64,000 nucleotides of DNA, taken from Comamonas sp. GB3 AK4-5. GTDB taxonomy: Bacteria > Pseudomonadota > Gammaproteobacteria > Burkholderiales > Burkholderiaceae_C. Below the pieces are notes generated by a model. That model was not told where the DNA came from, searched no databases, and worked only from the letters and a program-made list of their open reading frames with translations. The position numbers and the translations under genes are program-made. The number at the start of each line of letters is the position of its first letter. The first letter of the stretch is position 1. The stretch spans positions 1,054,001-1,118,000 of the forward strand of contig NZ_CP166730.1 in NCBI RefSeq assembly GCF_041320665.1. The letters run 5' to 3'. Shown in pieces: positions 1 to 8,961 of the stretch.

Positions 1-94
1 GCAGCTGCCGGAAAGCGAAGCCGCAGCCCAGGTGCAGCGGCTGAATGACCAGGGCCAAGGCAAGCTCGGCTGGATAGAACACTGGAAAGACTGA
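1..94 (+). CDS. 3' end of an unidentified protein (partial)
   Basis: Only the last 30 codons lie in the window, in frame 2, ending with TGA at 92-94. The visible C-terminus ends in WIEHWKD and is polar and Gln-rich, with no diagnostic motif, so I cannot name the protein. That it is coding is inferred from its position directly upstream of a strong hairpin terminator and convergent with the heme operon. It could also be a chance open frame. Confidence 0.45.
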   Translation, partial: QLPESEAAAQVQRLNDQGQGKLGWIEHWKD

Positions 95-100
95 CGAAAT

Positions 101-131
101 AAAAACAGGGCCGCAATGCGGCCCTGTTTTT
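101..131. terminator. Bidirectional intrinsic terminator between convergent genes
   Basis: A perfect 15-bp inverted repeat (101-115 and 117-131) has a GC core and is flanked by A5 on one side and T5 on the other. It therefore gives a hairpin plus U-tract on both strands. It separates the partial plus-strand gene from hemY, and its right arm overlaps the hemY stop codon (TAA, 130-132 on the minus strand). Confidence 0.85.
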
Positions 132-1410
132 ATTTCGCGTGCAAGGCAGCTTGTTTCCAAGCCGCGGCGGCTTCGTCCGGGGCCTCGTGGTGCTCGGCCA
201 GAATGGCCAGGGCCTTCCAGGCGCTGTGCAGCAGGGCGTCGTCCTTGAGCTGGGCCGTGGATTGGCGCAGCAGCTGCTGTGCCTTGCCCCACAGCTGGCG
301 TTGCAGGCAGGCCATGCCCGCCAGGTACTGCAGATGAGGCTGGTGGGGGGCGCTGCGCAGTGCGGTTTCGATGCGGGCCAGCCAGGCGCCATCCACGTCT
401 TCCAGGCATTCCTGCAGGGCTTGGAACAGCAGCACGCTTTGCGAGCGGTTCAATGCCTGGGGGTTGCGCAATTGCGCGTCCCAGACGGGCAGCAACCAGT
501 CGCGGGCCGTGGCGCTGCTGCCGCCCAGGGCCACCAGCCGGCGCGCGGCGGGAATGGCCAGCTCGGGCATCTGGCGCTCATGGGCTTCCAGCTGTGCCCA
601 GGCTGCTTGCAACTGGGCGGGGTCATAGGCCTGGTGCAACTGCTCCAGCAGCAGGCTGCGCAGCAGGCTGCCGGCCGCTTCGGGTGAGAAGGCCTTGTGC
701 TTGGCCAGCAGGCGGGCGGTTTCCAGGGCCGGGCCGGTTTGCTGGGCCAGGCGTGAGGCCTTGAGCTTGATGCGCAGCGCCACCGTGCGGCGTGCGGCGC
801 CATGGGGCAGCTGGGCCAGGCGCTCCAGCGCGGCGGCAGCGTCGCGGTCATCCAATGCCCAGCGGGCCGAGCGCATTTGCGCACCTTCGCGCAGCTCCTG
901 CTGCTGGGCTGTTCCGTTGAGGGGGGCCAGCTCCAGCGCGGCTTCCAGGTGTTTGTCGCGTGTTGTGCGGTCCTGCAGCGCGTGGGAGCTGTCGGCCGCC
1001 GCCATATGGGCGATGGTGCGCAGCTGGCGCCGGTAGCTGACCGTGGCCTTGTCCAGTGACAGACCTTCTTCCAGCTGCAGCGATTGCAGCGCCGCCTTGC
1101 GGGCACGCAGAAAACGTCCGGCATGTAAATGGGTCAGCGACTCCTGCAAGGCCTGGTGCATATTGCGTTCGCGCTGCTGCAAGCGCCAGCGCTTGGCCTG
1201 CAGCGGCAGCGACACCAGCACGGCAAAGCCGCGCAGGGCGCCGTAGAGGATGGCAAAGGCCGACAGCAGCAAGGCCATCACCATGTTCAGCGACAGGTCC
1301 AACCGGTAGGGGGGCCAGAACAGCGTGACCGATCCCTGGTTGGTGCCCGCGAACAGGGCGCCCGCCACGGCCAGGCAGAACAGACCAGCAAACCACAGTG
1401 CAGCACGCAT
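130..1410 (-). CDS. hemY: HemY, membrane TPR protein linked to heme biosynthesis
   Basis: This 426-residue protein has two hydrophobic helices at the N-terminus (about residues 5-24 and 40-65), the hallmark of the HemY N-terminal domain. An Ala/Leu-rich, all-helical TPR-like region fills the rest. HemY of proteobacteria is an inner-membrane protein of uncertain biochemical role, encoded at the end of hemCDX operons; it is unrelated to the Gram-positive oxidase also called HemY. It is the last gene of the minus-strand hemC-hemD-hemX-hemY unit, 17 bases after hemX. Its stop codon lies inside the terminator hairpin. Length is normal for the family. Confidence 0.88.
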   Translation of the reverse strand: MRAALWFAGLFCLAVAGALFAGTNQGSVTLFWPPYRLDLSLNMVMALLLSAFAILYGALRGFAVLVSLPLQAKRWRLQQRERNMHQALQESLTHLHAGRFLRARKAALQSLQLEEGLSLDKATVSYRRQLRTIAHMAAADSSHALQDRTTRDKHLEAALELAPLNGTAQQQELREGAQMRSARWALDDRDAAAALERLAQLPHGAARRTVALRIKLKASRLAQQTGPALETARLLAKHKAFSPEAAGSLLRSLLLEQLHQAYDPAQLQAAWAQLEAHERQMPELAIPAARRLVALGGSSATARDWLLPVWDAQLRNPQALNRSQSVLLFQALQECLEDVDGAWLARIETALRSAPHQPHLQYLAGMACLQRQLWGKAQQLLRQSTAQLKDDALLHSAWKALAILAEHHEAPDEAAAAWKQAALHAK

Positions 1411-1427
1411 ATCGCCCTCCTAGCGGG

Positions 1428-2519
1428 TCAGCGGCTGGACGCGGCAGTGGCCAGCGCGCTCAGCGTGTCGTTGAGGGTGGGCTGCTCGGTCTGGCGCAAA
1501 TGCGTCTGGATCTGCAGCAGCAGGGATTGGGCGCTTTGTGTGCGGCGCGACTGGCCGTCAAAGTATTTGGCGACTGCGGTGCTAGAGGCACCCAGGTCGG
1601 AGCGGGCCGCGTCGTACTGGCGCGCCAGCAGGCCCAGGCGGGCATTGAGCAGCTTGAGCTTGAGGTTCTCACGCAGGAAAAAAGCCTGGTCCGGTGCGAG
1701 CAGCATGGCATCGGGATGGTCGATGCGGCGTATGCGCACCAGGTCACGGGCTTCATTGGCCGAAGCCGTCCAGATGCGGCTGCCCCAGTGCTGCCACCAG
1801 GCCCACTGGGTGGGGGAAACCGCCGCATCCAGCGCGGGTGGCAGCGGTACGCCGGTGGAGGACATGTGGGCGCCCGTGGGCGGGGCCATGGTCACGTTGC
1901 TGAGCAGGGGCATGTCATCCACCATGCGCACCAGCTCGTCCAGACGGCCCAGCAGGCCGGCGGTGTCCATCACATTGGCGCGACCCAGGCGTTCCAGGTC
2001 TTGTTCCATGGCGCGCTGCACCGGCGCCAACCGGGGTTGGGCCGCACGCTCTATGCGCTGGGCCGAGGATTTGAGTGTGACGGTCAGCGGCTCCAGGCTG
2101 CCGGAGAACTGGGCCTGCTGCAGCGCGATGCGCAGTGCCGACTCCACATCCACCAGCAGGGTTTCGTCGCGTGAGCGCGAGACGCTGTGGATCAAATCTT
2201 CCAATTGGGTGCGTTGCAGCGTGGCTTCCTGCACCCGGGCCTCGACCACGGCCAGGCGGCCCGCAGCTTCGCGCACCAGGTCCTGGGACTCGCGTGCCAG
2301 CGCCCGGGCCTCGGTGGCCTGGGTGCCGGACTCAGCGGTCTGGCGGGCCAACTGCTCCTGCATGCCGCCCACTTTTTGCCAGAGCAGCCCGCTGCTGCCC
2401 AGCCCCGCAAGGGCCAACACCATGGCCACCCAGGCCAGCGGAGAAGGCCCAGAGGAAGGGCTTGGGCTGGCCGTTGGAGGCGAGGTGAAAGAGGGTGGGG
2501 GTGCGCCGTCGGTGCTCAT
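1428..2519 (-). CDS. hemX: HemX family membrane protein
   Basis: This 363-residue protein has a Ser/Pro-rich N-terminus, one transmembrane helix (about residues 25-48) and a long coiled-coil segment rich in Glu, Arg and Gln, then a conserved helical domain. That is the layout of HemX, often mis-annotated as uroporphyrinogen-III methyltransferase although it has no methyltransferase domain. I chose the ATG at 2519 because it overlaps the hemD stop as ATGA, implying translational coupling; a GTG two codons upstream is possible. Its role in tetrapyrrole synthesis is not established. Identification rests on architecture and operon position. Confidence 0.85.
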   Translation of the reverse strand: MSTDGAPPPSFTSPPTASPSPSSGPSPLAWVAMVLALAGLGSSGLLWQKVGGMQEQLARQTAESGTQATEARALARESQDLVREAAGRLAVVEARVQEATLQRTQLEDLIHSVSRSRDETLLVDVESALRIALQQAQFSGSLEPLTVTLKSSAQRIERAAQPRLAPVQRAMEQDLERLGRANVMDTAGLLGRLDELVRMVDDMPLLSNVTMAPPTGAHMSSTGVPLPPALDAAVSPTQWAWWQHWGSRIWTASANEARDLVRIRRIDHPDAMLLAPDQAFFLRENLKLKLLNARLGLLARQYDAARSDLGASSTAVAKYFDGQSRRTQSAQSLLLQIQTHLRQTEQPTLNDTLSALATAASSR

Positions 2520-3331
2520 GACCACGATTCTATCGACGCAGACACATGCTCTACATCGGGCTTACATTCCCGCACCAGACCAAAGCCTGCAGCCCGTGCC
2601 GTGGCGGCAATACGCGGGTGGGTGGCCAGGGCGCGCTGTGTTTTCCAGTCCTGTGCTGGGCAGAGCTGTTGCAGGTGGACAACAGCTTCGGAGCTGCTGA
2701 ACAGCCACAGATTGTGGGTATTGCAGTGGCTGGCAATGGCATCCAGCAGCGCAGGCGTGGCGGCCGGGCATTGACGGGCATAGACGCCCACCAGCTCCAC
2801 CTGCGCGCCCTGCTGGCGCAGCTGACGGGCCAGCCATTCGCGGCCGGAGCCCTGGACGTCGGCCTGGCTGTGGGCGCTGGCGCCGCGCACGATCAGCACC
2901 TGGTCATGGGCCTGGATCTGCGGGCCCACCACGGCCCACAGGGATTCGGAGTCGAATTGGGCCGCATCGGCCGCAGGGCTGTCGATGGCGGTTTCAGGCA
3001 GGCCTTGCTGCACCAGCGTCTGGCGCGTGCCTGGGCCTGGCGCCCACAGTCGCAGCTGGCCCGCAGCCACGGCCTGCTGCAGGGCCTGGGCCATGCCCGG
3101 GGCCGCTAACAGGCCGCGCACGGCATTGGGGCTGACGAACATCAGCGCGCGGTAGCGCTCCAGCTGTTGGGCGACGCCTTGCAGCGCAGCCTGGGTGGCG
3201 GCGTCGGTGGCGGGTGCAATATCGATCAGGGGCAGCACGGCGGCATCCATGCCCTGCGCCTGCAGCAAGCGCTGCCAGTGCTGCGCCTCCGGCAGTGGGC
3301 GGGTCAGGATGACGCTGGGCCGCGCCGCCAT
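2516..3331 (-). CDS. hemD: Uroporphyrinogen-III synthase
   Basis: HemD closes linear hydroxymethylbilane, inverting ring D, to give uroporphyrinogen III in the cytoplasm. The protein (271 residues from the ATG at 3331) begins with the typical strand ILTRP and has the family's SPNAVRGL-type segment near residue 70 and the FSSSEAV segment near residue 215. HemD proteins are poorly conserved, so these weak motifs plus the position between hemC and hemX carry the call. A GTG at 3334 overlaps the hemC stop (GTGA) and could be the real start, adding one residue. The gene ends in an ATGA overlap with hemX. Confidence 0.9.
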   Translation of the reverse strand: MAARPSVILTRPLPEAQHWQRLLQAQGMDAAVLPLIDIAPATDAATQAALQGVAQQLERYRALMFVSPNAVRGLLAAPGMAQALQQAVAAGQLRLWAPGPGTRQTLVQQGLPETAIDSPAADAAQFDSESLWAVVGPQIQAHDQVLIVRGASAHSQADVQGSGREWLARQLRQQGAQVELVGVYARQCPAATPALLDAIASHCNTHNLWLFSSSEAVVHLQQLCPAQDWKTQRALATHPRIAATARAAGFGLVRECKPDVEHVSASIESWS

Positions 3332-4272
3332 CACTCGGCCTTGGGGGCGCAGCGTGCACCCTGAGCCAGCAGTTGTTCGGCCACGGCCGCTCCCAGCGCT
3401 TCGGCCTGTTCCAACGTGGTCACGGCGGCTTGCTGGCGCACGCGTACCAGCGGCAGCACGCCGTCCACATCGCCCCAGGCAGCGTCCAGCGTCAGCATGC
3501 CGTCATCGGCCAGCAGGGCATGGGCGGCCAGTGGCACGGAGCAACTGCCACCCATGCGGCGGCTGACGGCGCGCTCGGCCGCCACACGCAACCAGCTGGG
3601 CATGTGCACAAGGGGCTGCAGTGCGGCGATCAGGTCGGTGCGCTCGCTGCGCACCTCGATACCCAGGGCGCCCTGGCCGGCGGCGGGCAGCATGTCGGCG
3701 GCGGAGAATTCGCAGCGTATGCGTGCCGCCAGCCCCAGGCGCTTGAGGCCTGCGGCGGCCAGCACGATGGCGTCGTATTGGCCCTCATCCAGCTTGCGCA
3801 AACGGGTGTCGAGGTTGCCACGCAAGGGCTCAATCTTCAGGTCGGGGCGCAGGGCCTGCAGCAGCACCTGGCGGCGCAGGCTGGAGGTGCCCACCACGGC
3901 GCCTTGCGGCAGTTGGTCCAGGCTGGCGTAGCGGGGTGAGACAAAGGCGTCGCGCGGGTCTTCGCGCTCCATCACGCAGGCCAGGGTGAAGCCCTCGGGC
4001 AGCTCCATGGGCACGTCCTTGAGCGAGTGCACGGCAATGTGGGCGCGGCCCTCTTCCAGTGCCACTTCCAGCTCTTTCACAAACAGCCCCTTGCCACCGA
4101 CCTTGGACAGGGAACGGTCCAGAATCTGGTCGCCCTTGGTGGTCATGCCCAGCAGCTCCACCTGGTGGCCGCGTGCACGCAGCAAGGCCTGCACATGTTC
4201 GGCCTGCCACAGGGCCAATCGGCTTTCACGGGTGGCGATTACAAGCGAAGAGAAAGAAGAGGTCACAGTCAT
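3331..4272 (-). CDS. hemC: Hydroxymethylbilane synthase (porphobilinogen deaminase)
   Basis: HemC polymerises four porphobilinogen molecules into hydroxymethylbilane, using a covalently bound dipyrromethane cofactor. The 313-residue sequence has the family markers [14 protein letters not shown] at the N-terminus, [27 protein letters not shown] and [11 protein letters not shown]. The cofactor-carrying cysteine is in [11 protein letters not shown] near residue 245. Length is typical. It is the first gene of the minus-strand heme operon and is divergent from ppc across a 74-base gap that must hold both promoters. hemD starts inside its stop codon. Confidence 0.97.
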   Translation of the reverse strand: MTVTSSFSSLVIATRESRLALWQAEHVQALLRARGHQVELLGMTTKGDQILDRSLSKVGGKGLFVKELEVALEEGRAHIAVHSLKDVPMELPEGFTLACVMEREDPRDAFVSPRYASLDQLPQGAVVGTSSLRRQVLLQALRPDLKIEPLRGNLDTRLRKLDEGQYDAIVLAAAGLKRLGLAARIRCEFSAADMLPAAGQGALGIEVRSERTDLIAALQPLVHMPSWLRVAAERAVSRRMGGSCSVPLAAHALLADDGMLTLDAAWGDVDGVLPLVRVRQQAAVTTLEQAEALGAAVAEQLLAQGARCAPKAE

Positions 4273-4346
4273 ACGTTGTCAGCCTTCGGGACAACGGGGG
4301 ATGCTAGCATGCGCGCCGACCTCATTTGCTTCCTGGAGTCTTTTGC

Positions 4347-7193
4347 ATGAATGCTGCAGCCCGTCGACGTTCCGAGACCCCTTCTGCCCCTTCCGTTCCG
4401 GTGCGCCGCACGGACAAGGACCAGCCGCTGATAGATGACATCCGCCTGTTGGGCCGCTTGCTGGGCGATGTGATTCGTGAACAGGAAGGTGCCGCGGCCT
4501 ATGAGCTGGTGGAGCAGGTGCGCCAGCTGTCCGTGGCGTTTCGCCGCAACGAGGACCAGGCCGCCGACAAGCAGCTCAAGAAGCTGCTCAAGGGCCTGTC
4601 CGGCGACCAGACCGTGAGTGTGATTCGCGCCTTCACCTATTTCTCCCACCTGGCCAATCTGGCGGAAGACCAGCACCATATCCGCCGCCGCGAGGTGCAT
4701 GAGCGCGCCGGCCACAGCCAGGAAGGCAGCGTGGAAGTGGCCCTGTCGCGCCTGCGCTGGGAAGGCATAGAGAACGATGCCGTGGTGCGGGCCCTGGCCC
4801 AGGCCTATGTGGCGCCGGTGCTCACAGCCCACCCCACCGAGGTGCAGCGCCAGAGCATTTTGGCGGCCGAGCAAAGCATTGCCCGCCTGCTGGGTGAGCG
4901 CGACCTGATCCGCGCCCGCGCCCAGCTCTATGCCAGCAGCAAGGATGCGCTGAGCCCGCGCGAACTGGCCGAGAACGAGGCCCAGCTCAAGGCCCGTGTG
5001 GTGCAGCTGTGGCAAACGCGTTTGCTGCGCCATGCCAAGCTGACGGTGGCCGACGAAATCGAAAACTCGCTGCGCTACTACGAAGCCACTTTTCTGCGCG
5101 AGATTCCCCGCATCTACCAAGAGATGGAGCAGCAGCTGGGTGGCCAGCGCATCCACAGCTTTTTGCGCATGGGCCAATGGATTGGCGGCGACCGCGACGG
5201 CAACCCCAATGTGACGGCAGAGACGCTGACACTGGCCCTGCAGCGCCAGTCCGAGGTGGCGCTGCGCCACTATCTGACCGAGGTGCATTTTCTGGGCACC
5301 GAGCTGTCCATGGCGGAGCGTCTGGCCGAGGTTTCGCCACAGATGCAGGCCCTGGCCGATGCCTCGCCCGACCAGAACCCACACCGTGCCGACGAGCCCT
5401 ATCGCCGTGCCCTGACCGGGGTGTATGCGCGCCTGGCGGCCACGCTGCGCAAGCTCTCGGGCGGTGAGGCCGCACGCCATGCCGTGGCGCCGCAAAACCC
5501 CTATGCCAGTGCGCAGGACTTCTTGCAGGAGTTGCGCACGGTGGAAGACTCGCTGCTGCGCAACCATGGCGAAGCCCTGGTGGCCCAGCGCCTGGCGCCG
5601 CTGATGCGTGCGGTAGAGGTTTTTGGTTTCCATCTGGCCACGGTGGACCTGCGCCAAAGCTCGGACCAGCATGAGTCGGTAGTGGCCGAGCTGCTGGCCG
5701 CTTCCCAACTGGAGGCCGACTACAGCGCCCTGGATGAGCCCGCTCGCCAGGCCCTGCTGCTGCGCCTGTTGCAAGACGCCAGGCCGCTGCGCGTGGTGGG
5801 GGCTGAATACTCGCACCACAGCCAGGCCGAGCTGGCCATTTTTGAAACCGCGCGCCAGGCCCGGGCCGATTACGGCCCCGAGGCCTTGCGCCACTGCATC
5901 ATCAGCCACACCGAGACGGTGAGCGACCTGCTCGAAGTGCTGCTCTTGATGAAGGAAGTCGGCCTGATGCATGGCACGCTGGACAGCAGCAGCGCCGTGG
6001 CCGACATGGTGGTGGTGCCGCTATTTGAGACCATCGAAGACCTGCGCCAGGCCGCCTCCATCATGCAGGCCTATTACGCCCTGCCCGGCATGGCGCAGCT
6101 GTGGAAGCGTTCGGGCGCCGAGCAGGACATCATGCTGGGCTATAGCGACAGCAACAAGGATGGCGGCATCTTCACCAGCAACTGGGAGCTCTACCAGGCC
6201 GAATCGGCTCTGGTGCAGGTGTTCGACCCGCTGGCCGCGCAGTACGGCATTCGACTGCGCATGTTCCACGGCCGTGGCGGCACCGTGGGCCGGGGCGGTG
6301 GCCCCAGCTACCAGGCCATCTTGGCCCAGCCACCCGGCACCGTGCGCGGCCAGATCCGCCTGACCGAGCAGGGCGAGGTGATTGCCTCCAAATACTCCAA
6401 CCCCGAGATCGGCCGGCGCAACCTGGAAACCCTGGTGGCCGCCACGCTGGAGGCCACGCTGCTGCAGCCCACCAAGCCGGCGGGCAAGCCCTTTTTGGTG
6501 GCGGCCGAAGCCCTGTCGCGCGCCAGCATGGCCAGCTACCGCAAGCTGGTGTACGAGACCCCGGGCTTTACCGATTACTTCTTCAGCGCCACGCCCATAC
6601 GCGAGATTGCCGAGCTGAACATCGGCTCGCGCCCGGCCTCGCGCAAGCCCTCGCAAAAAATCGAAGACCTGCGCGCCATTCCCTGGGGCTTTAGCTGGGG
6701 TCAGTGCCGCCTCACGCTGCCGGGCTGGTATGGCTTTGGTACGGCGGTGCATGACTTTGTCCATGCCAAGGGCCAGGACCCGGCCAAGCAGCAGGCGCTG
6801 CTGCGGCGCATGTACAAGCAGTGGCCCTTCTTTCGCACCCTGTTGTCGAATATCGACATGGTGATGGCCAAGAGCGATCTGGCCCTGGCCTCGCGCTACA
6901 GCGAACTGGTGCCCGATGCCAAGCTGCGCCGGCGCATTTTTGCCGCCATCCAGGCCGAGTGGCAGCGCACGGTGGAGGCGCTGGAAATGGTCACCGGCGA
7001 CAAGGACAGACTGGCACACAACAGCGCGCTGGCACGCTCCATACGCCACCGCTTCCCCTATATCGATCCGCTGCACCACCTGCAGGTGGAGCTGGTGCGC
7101 CGCTGGCGCGATGGCGGTGGGGACGAGCGCGTGAAGCTGGGCATTCACATCTCCATCAACGGGATTGCGGCGGCGTTGAGGAATACGGGGTGA
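4347..7193 (+). CDS. ppc: Phosphoenolpyruvate carboxylase
   Basis: This enzyme carboxylates PEP with bicarbonate to oxaloacetate, replenishing the TCA cycle. The protein is 948 residues from the ATG at 4347, which has GGAG 8 bases upstream; an in-frame TTG at 4326 lacks this spacing. Diagnostic motifs are [11 protein letters not shown] (catalytic His near residue 162), [10 protein letters not shown], the [10 protein letters not shown] segment and the glycine-rich loop [14 protein letters not shown] near residue 640. It ends in the conserved C-terminal RNTG used for allosteric control in bacterial enzymes. A copy of a dispersed GC-rich repeat begins at the base after the stop. Confidence 0.98.
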   Translation: MNAAARRRSETPSAPSVPVRRTDKDQPLIDDIRLLGRLLGDVIREQEGAAAYELVEQVRQLSVAFRRNEDQAADKQLKKLLKGLSGDQTVSVIRAFTYFSHLANLAEDQHHIRRREVHERAGHSQEGSVEVALSRLRWEGIENDAVVRALAQAYVAPVLTAHPTEVQRQSILAAEQSIARLLGERDLIRARAQLYASSKDALSPRELAENEAQLKARVVQLWQTRLLRHAKLTVADEIENSLRYYEATFLREIPRIYQEMEQQLGGQRIHSFLRMGQWIGGDRDGNPNVTAETLTLALQRQSEVALRHYLTEVHFLGTELSMAERLAEVSPQMQALADASPDQNPHRADEPYRRALTGVYARLAATLRKLSGGEAARHAVAPQNPYASAQDFLQELRTVEDSLLRNHGEALVAQRLAPLMRAVEVFGFHLATVDLRQSSDQHESVVAELLAASQLEADYSALDEPARQALLLRLLQDARPLRVVGAEYSHHSQAELAIFETARQARADYGPEALRHCIISHTETVSDLLEVLLLMKEVGLMHGTLDSSSAVADMVVVPLFETIEDLRQAASIMQAYYALPGMAQLWKRSGAEQDIMLGYSDSNKDGGIFTSNWELYQAESALVQVFDPLAAQYGIRLRMFHGRGGTVGRGGGPSYQAILAQPPGTVRGQIRLTEQGEVIASKYSNPEIGRRNLETLVAATLEATLLQPTKPAGKPFLVAAEALSRASMASYRKLVYETPGFTDYFFSATPIREIAELNIGSRPASRKPSQKIEDLRAIPWGFSWGQCRLTLPGWYGFGTAVHDFVHAKGQDPAKQQALLRRMYKQWPFFRTLLSNIDMVMAKSDLALASRYSELVPDAKLRRRIFAAIQAEWQRTVEALEMVTGDKDRLAHNSALARSIRHRFPYIDPLHHLQVELVRRWRDGGGDERVKLGIHISINGIAAALRNTG

Positions 7194-7389
7194 CACCCCC
7201 TGAGGCGCTTCGCGTCTTCCCCCTCTCTCTCTCGCTATGCGAGGGAGGGGGACGGCACCAGCGCGGCGGGGCGGCCCTTGCGCGGCAGCCCTGACATGGG
7301 GGTGTTGCGAGCGCTGTGCTCGTTTGATGCGCTGCGTCCCTGGTCTTACTCCCTCGCCCCTCCGGGGAGAGGGTTGGGGTGAGGGGCCT
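7194..7389 (+). repeat. Dispersed GC-rich element R1, copy 1 (3' of ppc)
   Basis: It begins immediately after the ppc stop with CACCCCCTGAGGCGCTTCGCG, followed by a C-rich/G-rich hairpin and the shared core GGCACCAGCGCGGCGGGGCGG. A second palindromic block around 7350-7387 translates on the reverse strand as LTPTLSPEGRG, a peptide I recognise from spurious ORFs in many proteobacterial genomes. Similar copies lie at 15883, 37868 (inverted), 39427 and 52699 (inverted). The 310 bases between ppc and the next gene are mostly this element. Confidence 0.8.
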
Positions 7390-7503
7390 TTCCACAGGCA
7401 TAGCGCATGGCACCGTGCCCAGCGCGTTTCAAGATGCTTTCAGGGCACAAAGCCAACAGGCTGGCCGGGTCATGCTCCCATGCCGATAGCGCTGCGCGCC
7501 ATA

Positions 7504-8112
7504 ATGCGGCGCATGCACCTTCCCACTCCGCTTTCCACGGCGTGCGGTTCTGACCGTGCCGCTTCTTCCTCTGCAGCTGCTGTGCAACCCGCGCGACGCC
7601 TGCTGTTGCTGGCTGCGGCTGCCGTGCTGGCCGGTTGTGCCAGCAGCGGCAAGCGCGGCAGCGGTGGCAGCACGGCGGCCATTCCCAAGGGGCGGGGCGG
7701 TGGTGCGGCGGCCGTGAACCCGCTGGCGCTGAACAGCGATCTGCGCGAGGCCTTGCTGGCCCGCACCATGCTGGTGGTCAACACCCCCTACACCTATGGC
7801 GGCAACAGCCCGGAAGGCGGCTTTGATTGCAGCGGCCTGATTCAATGGGCCGTGGCCGGCATCCATGGCGCCAGATTGCCACGCACCACGGCGCAATGGG
7901 CCCAGGCCAGCACGCCGGTGAGCCGGGGGCTGGAGCGCGGTGACTTTGTGTTCTTCAACACCTTGGGCGGTGCGTATTCCCATATGGGCATTTACGTGGG
8001 CAACGGCCAGTTTGTGCACGCCCCTTCCAGCGGCGGCACGGTGCAGCGCGTGCGCATGGACAACGTCTATTTCGCCAAGCGCTATACCGAGGCGCGCAGT
8101 ATTTTTGCGTGA
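7504..8112 (+). CDS. NlpC/P60-family lipoprotein (cell-wall endopeptidase)
   Basis: The 202-residue protein has a hydrophobic leader ending in the lipobox LAGC near residue 49, so it is probably a periplasmic lipoprotein. A low-complexity Gly/Ser/Ala linker is followed by an NlpC/P60 catalytic domain. The catalytic triad is visible as Cys109 (FDCSG), His160 (SHMGIYVG) and His172 (FVHAP). Such enzymes cut D-Glu-meso-DAP bonds in peptidoglycan stem peptides. Starts at 7504 and 7513 are both plausible. An in-frame extension further upstream runs into the R1 repeat and is rejected. The gene stands alone. Confidence 0.9.
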   Translation: MRRMHLPTPLSTACGSDRAASSSAAAVQPARRLLLLAAAAVLAGCASSGKRGSGGSTAAIPKGRGGGAAAVNPLALNSDLREALLARTMLVVNTPYTYGGNSPEGGFDCSGLIQWAVAGIHGARLPRTTAQWAQASTPVSRGLERGDFVFFNTLGGAYSHMGIYVGNGQFVHAPSSGGTVQRVRMDNVYFAKRYTEARSIFA

Positions 8113-8190
8113 GCTGCTGCACCGCCTTCCGCATCTTTCTTCAGAGGTCGGCCGCCTTTTTAAGGCGATAGGGAAGTCTTCTTTTGATAG

Positions 8191-8221
8191 CTTGCAGCGC
8201 TGATGGCATAAGCGCTACAAG
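8191..8221. repeat. Hairpin repeat between convergent nlpC and eda
   Basis: An imperfect inverted repeat pairs CTTGCAGCGCT (8191-8201) with AGCGCTACAAG (8211-8221), with one internal mismatch and a 9-base loop. It lies in the 195-base gap between two genes that end facing each other, so it may act as a bidirectional terminator. A shorter relative with the same flanks (TAGCTTGC, ACAAGCGTTT, TGAAA) occurs near 59665-59705. Confidence 0.55.
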
Positions 8222-8307
8222 CGTTTTAGCCTGAAATTTTTCAGTGTTCTCCACGGACCGCGCGTGAAGAACGCCTGGCACAGCAGACGCTTTGCCGTCA
8301 GAGTCGC

Positions 8308-8961
8308 TCAGTATGCGGGCGGGCTCTTCACCAGCTTGGTGGTGGCGCTGGCCAGGGCCGTGATGGTGGCCCAGTCGCCATGGGCCAGGGCTGCACGCGG
8401 TGCCAGCCAGGAGCCGCCGACAAGGGTCACATTGGGCAATGCCAGATAGTCCATGGCATTGCCGGCCGTGAGCCCGCCCGTGGGGCAAAAGCGCAGGTCC
8501 GCCAAGGGGGCGGCCAGTGCTTGCAGCAAGGCCAGGCCACCGGCTTGTTCGGCCGGGAACAGCTTGAGCAGGCCAAAGCCATGCTCGCGCGCGGCCAGGG
8601 CTTCGCAGGCGGTCATCACGCCGGGAATAAAGGGCAGAGACCCGGCTGCCGCTGCGGCCAGCAGGTCGGGGCCCGCCCCGGGCGAGAGCGCAAAGCGCGC
8701 CCCGGCATCGCGCACGCGGTGCAAATCCTGGGCATCCAGCACCGTGCCGGCACCCACGCACATTTGCGGCACGGCATGGGCCACGGCGCTGATGGCATCC
8801 ATCGCCACCGGCGTGCGCAGCGTGATCTCCATGGCATCCACGCCACCGGCGAGCAAGGCCTGGGCCAGGGGCACGGCCTGGGCCAGCTTGTCGATGACGA
8901 TGACGGGCAGCACCCGGGTGCTGAATGTGGGCAAGACTGTTGCAGATGTGGGAGTGCTCAT
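8308..8961 (-). CDS. eda: KDPG aldolase (2-dehydro-3-deoxy-6-phosphogluconate aldolase)
   Basis: This aldolase cleaves 2-keto-3-deoxy-6-phosphogluconate to pyruvate and glyceraldehyde-3-phosphate. The 217-residue protein has the class I KDPG/KHG aldolase features: PVIVIDKLAQA at the start, EITLRTP, VGAGTVLDAQD, the PGVMTACEA segment, and the Schiff-base lysine in LLKLFPAE, followed by CPTGGL. The ATG at 8961 overlaps the stop of the upstream kinase gene as ATGA, so the two are coupled. It is the last gene of the minus-strand arm of the catabolic island and acts on the kinase product. Confidence 0.95.
   Translation of the reverse strand: MSTPTSATVLPTFSTRVLPVIVIDKLAQAVPLAQALLAGGVDAMEITLRTPVAMDAISAVAHAVPQMCVGAGTVLDAQDLHRVRDAGARFALSPGAGPDLLAAAAAGSLPFIPGVMTACEALAAREHGFGLLKLFPAEQAGGLALLQALAAPLADLRFCPTGGLTAGNAMDYLALPNVTLVGGSWLAPRAALAHGDWATITALASATTKLVKSPPAY

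Noticed and set aside
4269..5972. Long open frame antisense to ppc (and similar ones antisense to 21713-24028, miaB, trpS, both chemoreceptors and recJ)
   Set aside because: High-GC codon bias leaves stop-free frames opposite real genes; the encoded sequences are Gln/His/Gly-rich with no domain and no ribosome site.
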